This document shows, one piece after another, positions 6,878-12,346 of a stretch of 12,346 nucleotides of DNA. The stretch is from NCBI GenBank assembly GCA_947464705.1, contig CANHYD010000030.1:1-12346 (forward strand). Reading direction: 5' to 3'. The notes beneath the pieces are model-generated. The model was not told the DNA's origin, did not search any database, and was given only the letters and a program-made list of their open reading frames with translations. Source of the DNA: Verrucomicrobiota bacterium (GTDB lineage Bacteria; Verrucomicrobiota; Verrucomicrobiia; Limisphaerales; UBA9464). The position numbers and the translations under genes are program-made. The stretch's first letter is position 1; every line of letters begins with the position of its first letter.

Positions 6878-7630
6878 TCACCACCAGAAGTGAGGAGCCG
6901 ATCCATCGGTTCGGACTTGTTGCTGGGCGAAATTTCGAAACTCGGCATGCCCATCCAGCATGAGCACATTGCCGCCGGCCGGAAGCGGACCATTGAGGTG
7001 GGCGGAGCTGTGGCCGGCCCATCCACCGTCGACCTTGGTGAAATTGCGGTTGCCGCCCGTGCGGTTGGCCGTATTGGACAAAGTGGCATCGGCGACAACG
7101 ACCCGGGAGGACGGACCCGGCTCGAACTCCTGACCGGCGATGGTCCAGGGCTTGGGGTTGAAACCCTCAGTGATATTGGTGGCCCTGATGCGTCCCGAAC
7201 CCTTGAAGGCCACGGCGTAACCGATCACGCGGTAGCCATTGGCTGCTTCTCCGGCCACTTCATTGGTCACCCCCGTGGTGAAGGACCAGAGCTGATTGTT
7301 GTTCTGTTTCTCGAAACCCGGGCAATAAAGGATGCTCCGCTGGCCGCCATTGACCACGAATGCATTGGCCGCCTTAGCCGGGAGGTCCCAGGGCCAGACG
7401 GCTCCGGTGCAGTCGGGGAACTGATCGCGGTTGTCGAAGGCATACATCCGCACGGCCAACCCCAGATTGCGCAAATTGCTGGAGCACTTCGTCACAACGG
7501 CCTTGCTCTTCGCCTTGGCCAGGGCGGGCAGGAGCATACCGGCCAGAATGGCAATGATGGCGATGACCACCAGTAGTTCTATCAGCGTGAAGGCGCGGCG
7601 GGCCATCAGGGCGGAATGGGTCCGTTTCAT
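6878..7630 (-). CDS. Type II/IV pseudopilin-like protein (prepilin N-terminal methylation domain, His...DGH motif)
   Basis: A 250-aa protein with a short basic leader (MKRTHSALMARRA). The prepilin signature FTLIELLVVIAIIAILAG starts at residue 14, with the conserved Glu at position 5 of the mature form (E18). Prepilin peptidase would cut between A13 and F14; Ala rather than Gly at -1 is common in this lineage. The hydrophobic helix (14-36) runs into PALAKAKSKA and a globular domain. Near the C-terminus GNVLMLDGHAEF (220-231) is preceded by H211. This is the His...DG arrangement of verrucomicrobial and planctomycete prepilin-like families, here with 14 residues between His and DG instead of the usual 9. 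Such proteins occur in dozens of copies per genome; their individual roles are mostly unknown. The ATG at 7630 is chosen because it gives a normal leader; the open frame up to 7873 adds sequence unlike any leader. Confidence 0.92.
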   Translation of the reverse strand: MKRTHSALMARRAFTLIELLVVIAIIAILAGMLLPALAKAKSKAVVTKCSSNLRNLGLAVRMYAFDNRDQFPDCTGAVWPWDLPAKAANAFVVNGGQRSILYCPGFEKQNNNQLWSFTTGVTNEVAGEAANGYRVIGYAVAFKGSGRIRATNITEGFNPKPWTIAGQEFEPGPSSRVVVADATLSNTANRTGGNRNFTKVDGGWAGHSSAHLNGPLPAGGNVLMLDGHAEFRNFAQQQVRTDGSAPHFWW

Positions 7631-7702
7631 GGAGCAGGCGAATTTGCGGGGTTGCGGTAAAAGACTGTCCAAGGCCGCTGCCTGAGGCAATGCGCGAAAC
7701 GC

Positions 7703-7766
7703 ACCGCCGAACCGCCGAATCGAACCGCCCCAGGACCGTTCATCCCGGCCGAACGACCGTCCATCC
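7703..7766. repeat. Cluster of short direct repeats between pseudopilin and the 55-aa gene
   Basis: Two kinds are visible. ACCGCCGA occurs twice in tandem (7703-7710, 7711-7718), with a further ACCGCC at 7724-7729. GACCGTTCATCC (7734-7745) recurs as GACCGTCCATCC (7755-7766), with 11 of 12 bases identical and a 21-bp period, two helical turns. They lie in the 181-bp space between divergent genes, so they may be activator or repressor sites. This is inferred from position and phasing only. Confidence 0.35.
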
Positions 7767-7775
7767 ATTCGTGAC

Positions 7776-7803
7776 TTGAGCCTGACAGGGCTCTGGCTAT
7801 GTT
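7776..7803 (+). promoter_or_regulatory. Possible sigma-70-type promoter of the 55-aa gene
   Basis: TTGAGC (7776-7781) and TATGTT (7798-7803) are separated by 16 bp, each matching 4 of 6 consensus bases. Transcription would begin about 7 bases further on, almost at the ATG (7812), so the message would be nearly leaderless. This fits the absence of a ribosome site. Weak by sequence alone. Confidence 0.25.
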
Positions 7804-7811
7804 TCCGAGAC

Positions 7812-7979
7812 ATGAAGTTCATCGCGTCGCTCGCCTTTTTTCTCGTGATCACGGCCGTGCTGAGTGCCGGCATCGCCTTTACTGCCAGCGGTAAAGTGTT
7901 TGGTCCCTACCTGCTTTTGGGCGGCACAGCGATCTTCGGCGGCCTGTTCGTGAAGTTCGGCTGCTTGAACCAACATTGA
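7812..7979 (+). CDS. Small two-helix membrane protein, function unknown
   Basis: A 55-aa protein. Two hydrophobic helices, about 4-23 (IASLAFFLVITAVLSAG) and 32-48 (PYLLLGGTAIFGGLFVK), are joined by a short polar turn (TASGK). It ends in KFGCLNQH, with one Cys near the C-terminus. It reads like the many small inner-membrane proteins of unknown role in this phylum; I do not recognise a named family. The ATG at 7812 is chosen because it puts MKF directly before the first helix. An in-frame TTG at 7776 would add 12 unrelated residues. It is divergent from the pseudopilin and 239 bp ahead of the exporter operon on the same strand. Being short, it could be a chance frame, but amino-acid composition and ending argue against that. 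Confidence 0.6.
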   Translation: MKFIASLAFFLVITAVLSAGIAFTASGKVFGPYLLLGGTAIFGGLFVKFGCLNQH

Positions 7980-7996
7980 GTGATTGAGTTCCCCGA

Positions 7997-8012
7997 CGAT
8001 CCCGTCGGATCG
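7997..8012. repeat. Perfect 6-4-6 inverted repeat after the 55-aa gene
   Basis: CGATCC and GGATCG around loop cgtc, 18 bp past the stop of the 55-aa gene. It could act as a weak terminator or mRNA 3' end, but the following bases (cttcctgg) form no T-tract. Confidence 0.3.
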
Positions 8013-8055
8013 CTTCCTGGGGCCTCAGTCCATTGTGCCCTTCTCTGCCCGGAAG

Positions 8056-8074
8056 ATACCCCACCATGGGGTAT
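8056..8074. repeat. Perfect 8-3-8 inverted repeat upstream of the exporter operon
   Basis: ATACCCCA-CCA-TGGGGTAT, 19 bp, about 145 bp before the adaptor start. The symmetry is perfect and there is no T-tract, so a protein-binding operator is more likely than a terminator. The regulator is unknown and no regulator gene lies next to it. Confidence 0.45.
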
Positions 8075-8100
8075 TCGGCCGGTGATTCAGTCCGTGCGTC

Positions 8101-8114
8101 CCGGAAATTTCCGG
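8101..8114. repeat. Perfect 14-bp palindrome upstream of the exporter operon
   Basis: CCGGAAATTTCCGG is fully self-complementary with an AT-rich centre, 104 bp before the adaptor ATG and 26 bp past the 8-3-8 repeat. This shape is common for dimeric repressor sites. The rest of the 239-bp gap 7980-8218 shows no convincing -35/-10 pair and no further gene. Confidence 0.45.
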
Positions 8115-8218
8115 AATCCCGTGTCCAATCTGGGAAAAGTCCGACGCATGATGCTCTGAACGGCTCCCCGCCAAAGCCCGCCAGGAACCCGCAGTCGCAC
8201 CGTTTGCCTTCTTTCCAA

Positions 8219-9493
8219 ATGTCTCATCGCCACATCCTCCCCTTGCTTGCGGCCGCCGCCCTGGTCGGCGCGGGCTGCAACCGCCAGAAGCCTGTGACGG
8301 TGACCACCGAGAAAGCCCAACGGCGCAACCTCACCGAAGTGGTGACCGGCAGCGGCAAGCTGCAACCGGTGATGCAGGTGAAGATCAGCTCCGAGGTGGC
8401 CGGTGAGATCATCGACCTGCCGGTGAAGGAAGGCCAACAAGTGCGCAAGGGCGACTTGCTGGTCCGAGTGAGGCCCGACCTCTATGCCGCCGCTCTCCGC
8501 AGCCAAGAGGCCAGTCTGAAGTCGGCACAAGCCGACCTGCTGACCGCCGAGGCCAACGCCCGGAAGGCCGAGGCCGAACTCAAGCGCAACGAAGACCTCT
8601 TCTCCCGGCAACTCATCAGCGGATCGCTCTTCGATGAAGTCCGAACCGGAGCCGAGGTCGCACGGGCCAGCGCCATCGCTTCAACCCAACGAATCGAAAT
8701 GGCCCGTGCCAGCCTCAAGCGCTCGCAGGAAGATCTCGCCAAGACCACCATCTTCAGCCCCATCGACGGCACCATTTCCAAGCTGAATTCGGAGTTGGGA
8801 GAACGCGTCTCCGGCACCGGAATGATGGCTGGCACCGACATCATGACCGTCGCCGACCTGACCGAGATGGAGGCCCGCGTCGAGGTGGGTGAGATGGACG
8901 TGGTGCTCATCCAGCCCGGGTTCAAAGCGCGTCTCGATGTGGATTCCTTCAAGGATCGGAAGTTCGAGGGTCAGGTGACTCAGGTGGCCCGTTCGGCCAA
9001 GACCGCCGCCGGTGGCACCCAGCAGGAGTCGACCAAGTTCGAGGTCCGCATCCGCATGGCCGACAAGGGCCTCTTCCTGCCGGGCATGAGCGTGACAGCC
9101 GATATCGAGACGCGCTACCGGACCAACGTCATCACCGTTCCGATCCAAGCCGTCACCACACGCATGCCGGGCTCCTCGTCCACCGAACCCGACCCGAAGA
9201 AGACGCAGGCCAACTCCGAAGAGGACAAGGGGCAAATCGAATTCCTCGCCGGCAAGAAGGCTCGCAATGTGGTCAAACCCATTGAGGTTGTCTTCGTCCA
9301 AGAAACCGACAAAGCCCGGATGTTGCCCGTGAAGCGGGGCATCAGCGACGACTCACACTACGAGATCCTGGAAGGAGTGACCGAGGGACAGGAGATCATC
9401 ACCGGGAACTTCAAAGCCGTGTCCAAGGAGTTGAACGATGGTTCGCTGGTCCAGCACGAAGAGGCGAAGAAGGCCAAGGACTCGAAGCCCTGA
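8219..9493 (+). CDS. Periplasmic adaptor lipoprotein of a MacA/HlyD-type tripartite ABC exporter
   Basis: A 424-aa membrane-fusion protein that would link the inner-membrane ABC complex to an outer-membrane channel. The N-terminus is a lipoprotein signal, MSHRHILPLLAAAALVGAGC, with acylated Cys at 20; the -3 residue is Gly rather than the usual Leu. The first half-lipoyl motif is VAGEIIDLPVKEGQQVRKGD (60-79), followed by a long alpha-hairpin rich in Ala, Glu and Arg (about 86-174). The second lipoyl half is TIFSPIDGTISKLN (177-190) with GERV. The beta-barrel domain is about 217-300 and the membrane-proximal domain runs to about 400. A charged low-complexity insert (about 317-350) interrupts that last part. 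The frame is open from 8033, but the lipoprotein signal fixes the start at ATG 8219; no ribosome site is visible. It is followed after 20 bp by the ATPase gene. No TolC-like gene is in the window. Confidence 0.92.
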   Translation: MSHRHILPLLAAAALVGAGCNRQKPVTVTTEKAQRRNLTEVVTGSGKLQPVMQVKISSEVAGEIIDLPVKEGQQVRKGDLLVRVRPDLYAAALRSQEASLKSAQADLLTAEANARKAEAELKRNEDLFSRQLISGSLFDEVRTGAEVARASAIASTQRIEMARASLKRSQEDLAKTTIFSPIDGTISKLNSELGERVSGTGMMAGTDIMTVADLTEMEARVEVGEMDVVLIQPGFKARLDVDSFKDRKFEGQVTQVARSAKTAAGGTQQESTKFEVRIRMADKGLFLPGMSVTADIETRYRTNVITVPIQAVTTRMPGSSSTEPDPKKTQANSEEDKGQIEFLAGKKARNVVKPIEVVFVQETDKARMLPVKRGISDDSHYEILEGVTEGQEIITGNFKAVSKELNDGSLVQHEEAKKAKDSKP

Positions 9494-9513
9494 GCCACTC
9501 ACCCGCCAAGGCC

Positions 9514-10233
9514 ATGTCGCTCATCCGAATCCAGAACTTGGCCCGCCGCTACGTGATGGGCACCGAAACGGTGCACGCGCTGCGCGGGGTCTCGGTGCAA
9601 ATCGAACGCGGCGAATACTTGGCCATCATGGGCCCATCGGGTTCCGGCAAATCCACCCTGATGAACCTGCTGGGCTGCCTGGATACGCCCAGCGACGGCA
9701 GCTACGAACTCAACGGCAAGGACGTGGCTCGGATGAGCGACAACGAGCTGGCCGACATCCGCAATCGGGAGATCGGTTTCGTGTTCCAGAGCTTCAACTT
9801 GCTGGCCCGGGCCGACGCCTTGCACAATGTCGAGCTGCCCCTGATCTACGCAGGGGTGCCCCCGAAAGAGCGGCGTGAGCGCGCCCGGCAGGCCCTGGTC
9901 AACGTGGGGCTGGGCGAACGCATGCATCATCGTCCCAACGAGCTTTCCGGCGGACAACGCCAGCGCGTGGCCATTGCCCGGGCCTTGGTCAACACTCCGT
10001 CCATCATCCTGGCCGACGAACCGACCGGGAATCTGGACTCCAAGACCGGCGTCGAAATCCTCACTCTCTTCGAAGAGCTGTCGCGCCGCGGAAACACCAT
10101 CATCGTGGTGACCCATGAAGAAGAGGTCGCCCTTCATGCCCGCCGGGTCATCCGCATCCGCGACGGGCTGATCGCTGCCGACGAGATCAATGCCCATCCA
10201 CGAGCCGTCGTGGCCTCGGCACCGACGCCATGA
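9514..10233 (+). CDS. ABC exporter ATPase (MacB/LolD-type nucleotide-binding subunit)
   Basis: A 239-aa cytoplasmic ATPase that powers the adjoining permeases. Walker A is GPSGSGKST (40-48), the Q-loop is FVFQSFNLL with Q92, the signature is LSGGQRQR (144-151), Walker B is ILADEPTGNLD (165-175) with catalytic E169, and the switch His is H201 in VTHEEEVA. All catalytic residues are intact. The LNLLG.LD-like start after Walker A (MNLLGCLDTPSDG) and DEPTGNLDSKTG are hallmarks of the MacB/LolD/FtsE group, which act as mechanotransmitters rather than classical transporters. The ATPase is a separate protein, unlike E. coli MacB, where it is fused to the membrane part. The stop overlaps the next start by 4 bp (ATGA), so translational coupling is expected. 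Confidence 0.96.
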   Translation: MSLIRIQNLARRYVMGTETVHALRGVSVQIERGEYLAIMGPSGSGKSTLMNLLGCLDTPSDGSYELNGKDVARMSDNELADIRNREIGFVFQSFNLLARADALHNVELPLIYAGVPPKERRERARQALVNVGLGERMHHRPNELSGGQRQRVAIARALVNTPSIILADEPTGNLDSKTGVEILTLFEELSRRGNTIIVVTHEEEVALHARRVIRIRDGLIAADEINAHPRAVVASAPTP

Positions 10234-11474
10234 CCCTCGGGAGCGAACTGAGCGAATCGGCCCGTATCGCGGTGGCAGCCATCCGGGCCAACAAGCTGCG
10301 TTCGGGCCTGACCACCCTCGGCGTGGTTATCGGCATCCTGACGGCCACGCTGGTGGGCACCATGATCAACGGCATGGGCGAGGCCTTCACCCGGTCGGTT
10401 TCTTCGATGGGCTCCGACGTGCTCTTCATCGGCCGCTTCCCGTGGATGAGTTTCGAAGACTACCGGGTCTATCGGAACCGGCGGGACATCACCTTCGCCC
10501 AGTACCGCGAACTCGAATCCCGCATGACCACCGCCGCGGTCATCGCCCCTCAGTGCGAGGCCTTCCAGGCTTCGGTGGCCTACGAACGCCGCCGGGCCAA
10601 GGGCGTCTGGCTCCTCGGGAACACCCCGGAATCTCTAGTCATCCGCGGACTCACGGTCGCCCAGGGGCGTTGGATTAGCGCCTCCGACGTCAGTTCAGGC
10701 CGCCCGGTTTGCGTCCTCGGATCCTATCTGGCCGAGGCGTTCTTTCCGAACGACAATCCCTTGGGCAAGAAGGTGCGCATCAATGACACGCCCTATGAGG
10801 TCGTGGGAGTCATCGAGAAAATGGGCAGCATGCTGGGCTGGAACCAAGACAATCAGGCCGTCATCCCCATCTCCCGTTTCCAGGACGACATCCAGCGGCG
10901 GCCCGACTATGTCATCACGGTCAAGGCTCTGAGCCCCGAGACCGTCTCCGAGACCCTGGAAGAAGCCCGGTCTCTCTTCCGCAGCATCCGCAAGATCGAG
11001 CCGGGTCGCCCCGACGACTTCGCCATCAACCAACAAGAGGCCATCACCAAATTCTTTGACGGCTTCAAGGCGGTCTTGGGCACCTTCGGATTCTTTGTCA
11101 CCGGCCTGTCCCTCTTCGTGGGCGGCATCGGCATCATGAACATTCTGTTCGTCTCGGTGGCCGAGCGGACCAAAGAAATCGGCATCCGCAAGGCGCTGGG
11201 TGCCAAGCGTCGATCCATCCTGACGCAATTCCTGATGGAGGCTGCCGGAATCACCCTCTTGGCCGGCCTGATCGGGGTCGGGCTCGCCTGGCCCATCTCC
11301 TGGAAAATCGGTGAGATCGCACGGGCCAATGGCTCTGTCTTCGAAGCTCGCATGTCCTGGTGGATCGTCGCCCTGGCGCTCTTCGTCTCGGCGGCCACGG
11401 GCATGGTGGCCGGTTTCATCCCAGCCTGGCGGGCCAGCCGCATGGACCCGGTCGACGCGCTCCGAAGCGAATAG
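10230..11474 (+). CDS. ABC exporter permease 1 (MacB periplasmic core + FtsX-type domain)
   Basis: A 414-aa inner-membrane permease. Helix 1 (about 25-48) follows the amphipathic N-terminus ARIAVAAIRANKLRSGLTTL. The periplasmic MacB core domain spans about 50-280. It is followed by helices 2 (about 283-310), 3 (332-358) and 4 (376-398). The cytoplasmic coupling helix ERTKEIGIRKALGAKRRSI (312-330) contacts the ATPase, and the end PAWRASRMDPVDALRSE is the standard FtsX/MacB tail. The 4-helix plan with one big periplasmic domain is the type VII ABC fold. The start overlaps the ATPase stop (ATGA). The next permease begins 2 bp after its TAG. Substrate unknown; MacB-type systems carry peptides, lipids, macrolides or siderophores. 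Confidence 0.94.
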   Translation: MTLGSELSESARIAVAAIRANKLRSGLTTLGVVIGILTATLVGTMINGMGEAFTRSVSSMGSDVLFIGRFPWMSFEDYRVYRNRRDITFAQYRELESRMTTAAVIAPQCEAFQASVAYERRRAKGVWLLGNTPESLVIRGLTVAQGRWISASDVSSGRPVCVLGSYLAEAFFPNDNPLGKKVRINDTPYEVVGVIEKMGSMLGWNQDNQAVIPISRFQDDIQRRPDYVITVKALSPETVSETLEEARSLFRSIRKIEPGRPDDFAINQQEAITKFFDGFKAVLGTFGFFVTGLSLFVGGIGIMNILFVSVAERTKEIGIRKALGAKRRSILTQFLMEAAGITLLAGLIGVGLAWPISWKIGEIARANGSVFEARMSWWIVALALFVSAATGMVAGFIPAWRASRMDPVDALRSE

Positions 11475-11476
11475 CC

Positions 11477-12346
11477 ATGAACCCCCGACAGATGACCCCC
11501 TGGCGCGAACTGGTCGAGATGGTGCGGATGGCGGCCAACGCCGTGAAGACTCACGTCCTCCGGTCGTCGCTCACCATTCTGGGAGTGTTCGTCGGCGTGT
11601 TCTCCATCATTGCGGTGATGACCGGCATCCGGGTGCTTCAGGCCAACCTCGAGGATGCCATGAACGGCCTTGGGGCCAACACCTTCCAGTTCCAGCGCTT
11701 CCCGGCCATCAGCTTCGATGATGCCGACTGGGAGAAATACCTCCGGCGGCGACGCTTCCGCATGGAGGACCTGGGGCGGCTTGAGCAACGCGTCACGCTC
11801 GCCCAAGCGGTCTCGGCCAGCGCTAACTTCGGCTCGGGTGAGGCTTCCTCGAAGTACGCCCGGACCAACCCCAACATTCCAGGAAATGGGATGACCCCCG
11901 AAGCCTTCTCGACCCAAAATCTTACTTTGGGCGAGGGCCGCGGATTCAGCGCCGCCGATGACGACAGCGGCCGATTAGTCTGTGTCCTCGGATTCGACCT
12001 GGCCGCCAAGTTGTTCCCACGGGGCTCGCCTTTGGGAGAATCGGTGAAGTTCCAAGGCATTAGCTACAAGGTGGTGGGTGTGCTGGCCCAACGCGGCGCC
12101 CTGTTCGGCCAAAGCCGCGACAACTTCATTGCCGTGCCGCTGGGTACCGCCCGCCGGCTCTATGGCGAGAATCTTTCGGTGCAACTCCAGGTGCAGGCGC
12201 CGAACCGCGACACCTACGCAGAGATGGTCGAACAAGCTCGAGGCGTCATGCGGGCAATGAGACGGGTGCCTCCGGGCGACGACGACGATTTCGAAATCGT
12301 CTCCAACGAGTCGGCCGTGGGCCAGTTCCGCAGCCTGACCTCCGCC
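11477..12346 (+). CDS. ABC exporter permease 2 (MacB periplasmic core), cut by the right window edge
   Basis: Frame open from ATG 11477 to the last base, 290 residues, with no stop in view. N-terminal helix about 28-52 (SSLTILGVFVGVFSIIAV), then a MacB core domain. It is a paralogue of permease 1. RFPAISFDD (74-82) answers RFPWMSFED. LTLGEGRGFSAADDDSGR (149-166) answers LTVAQGRWISASDVSSGR. VCVLGFDLAAKLFPRGSPLG (168-187) answers VCVLGSYLAEAFFPNDNPLG. YKVVGVLAQRGALFG answers YEVVGVIEKMGSMLG. The remaining three helices should lie beyond the edge, for a total near 400-420 aa. It starts 2 bp after the permease 1 stop, so it belongs to the same operon. It probably forms a heterodimer with permease 1. 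An acidic run, GDDDDF, lies near 267-272. Confidence 0.92.
   Translation, partial: MNPRQMTPWRELVEMVRMAANAVKTHVLRSSLTILGVFVGVFSIIAVMTGIRVLQANLEDAMNGLGANTFQFQRFPAISFDDADWEKYLRRRRFRMEDLGRLEQRVTLAQAVSASANFGSGEASSKYARTNPNIPGNGMTPEAFSTQNLTLGEGRGFSAADDDSGRLVCVLGFDLAAKLFPRGSPLGESVKFQGISYKVVGVLAQRGALFGQSRDNFIAVPLGTARRLYGENLSVQLQVQAPNRDTYAEMVEQARGVMRAMRRVPPGDDDDFEIVSNESAVGQFRSLTSA

Noticed and set aside
7631..7873. N-terminal extension of the pseudopilin frame by 81 residues
   Set aside because: Prepilin leaders are short and basic. The ATG at 7630 gives a normal 13-residue leader, and the extension would overlap the small divergent gene.
8033..8218. N-terminal extension of the adaptor frame
   Set aside because: The lipoprotein signal begins at ATG 8219. 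The extension contains the two dyads and has no protein-like character.
1..12346. CRISPR arrays, tRNA or rRNA genes, insertion sequences, prophage or defence genes
   Set aside because: No regular repeat-spacer pattern, cloverleaf with CCA end, conserved rRNA sequence, transposase or integrase motif was seen on either strand.

Overview
The window is a GC-rich, gene-dense bacterial chromosome segment. It most likely comes from a Verrucomicrobiota member of the Pedosphaera/Limisphaera kind. The best clue is the pseudopilin at 6878-7630: its leader ends in Arg-Arg-Ala before the FTLIELLVV core, and it has a late His...DGH motif. That architecture is typical of the large verrucomicrobial and planctomycete prepilin-like families. 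A small DUF7009-like protein and hypothetical proteins with a verrucomicrobial look fit the same assignment. No phylogenetic marker in the window proves it. There is no sign of phage, insertion sequence, CRISPR, rRNA or tRNA.

Left part (1-5163), housekeeping and envelope genes. The 3' part of fmt (formylation of initiator Met-tRNA) runs off the left edge. It converges, with a 25-bp overlap of coding ends, on an MFS transporter. Divergent from the transporter is lnt (the last step of lipoprotein acylation). lnt converges, with a 10-bp overlap, on a secreted DUF1343/NamZ-type exo-N-acetylmuramidase (peptidoglycan turnover).

Middle part (5164-7979). A small DUF7009-like protein on the plus strand is followed by three minus-strand genes in a row: a type II/IV pseudopilin-like protein, a coiled-coil protein with a single C-terminal membrane helix, and a second protein with an N-terminal helix, a Pro-rich linker and a C-terminal membrane helix. 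The last two have no assigned function and are the least understood part of the window. A 55-aa two-helix membrane protein is divergent from the pseudopilin.

Right part (7980-12346), one operon for a MacAB-type tripartite ABC exporter with split subunits. It encodes a lipoprotein periplasmic adaptor, a MacB/LolD-type ATPase, and two paralogous MacB/FtsX-type permeases, the second cut by the right edge. Gene spacings of 20 bp, a 4-bp ATGA overlap and 2 bp indicate one transcript. The two similar permeases probably pair around an ATPase homodimer. The 239-bp leader of the operon carries a perfect 8-3-8 inverted repeat and a perfect 14-bp palindrome, which are candidate regulator sites. Lnt, encoded 5 kb away, belongs to the pathway that would mature the adaptor's lipid anchor.

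Most of the window is ordinary core genome. No clearly new defence or mobile system is visible. The items most worth following are the co-oriented pair of single-helix membrane proteins behind the pseudopilin, the dyads ahead of the exporter operon, and several lineage-specific insertions in Lnt, NamZ and the adaptor.
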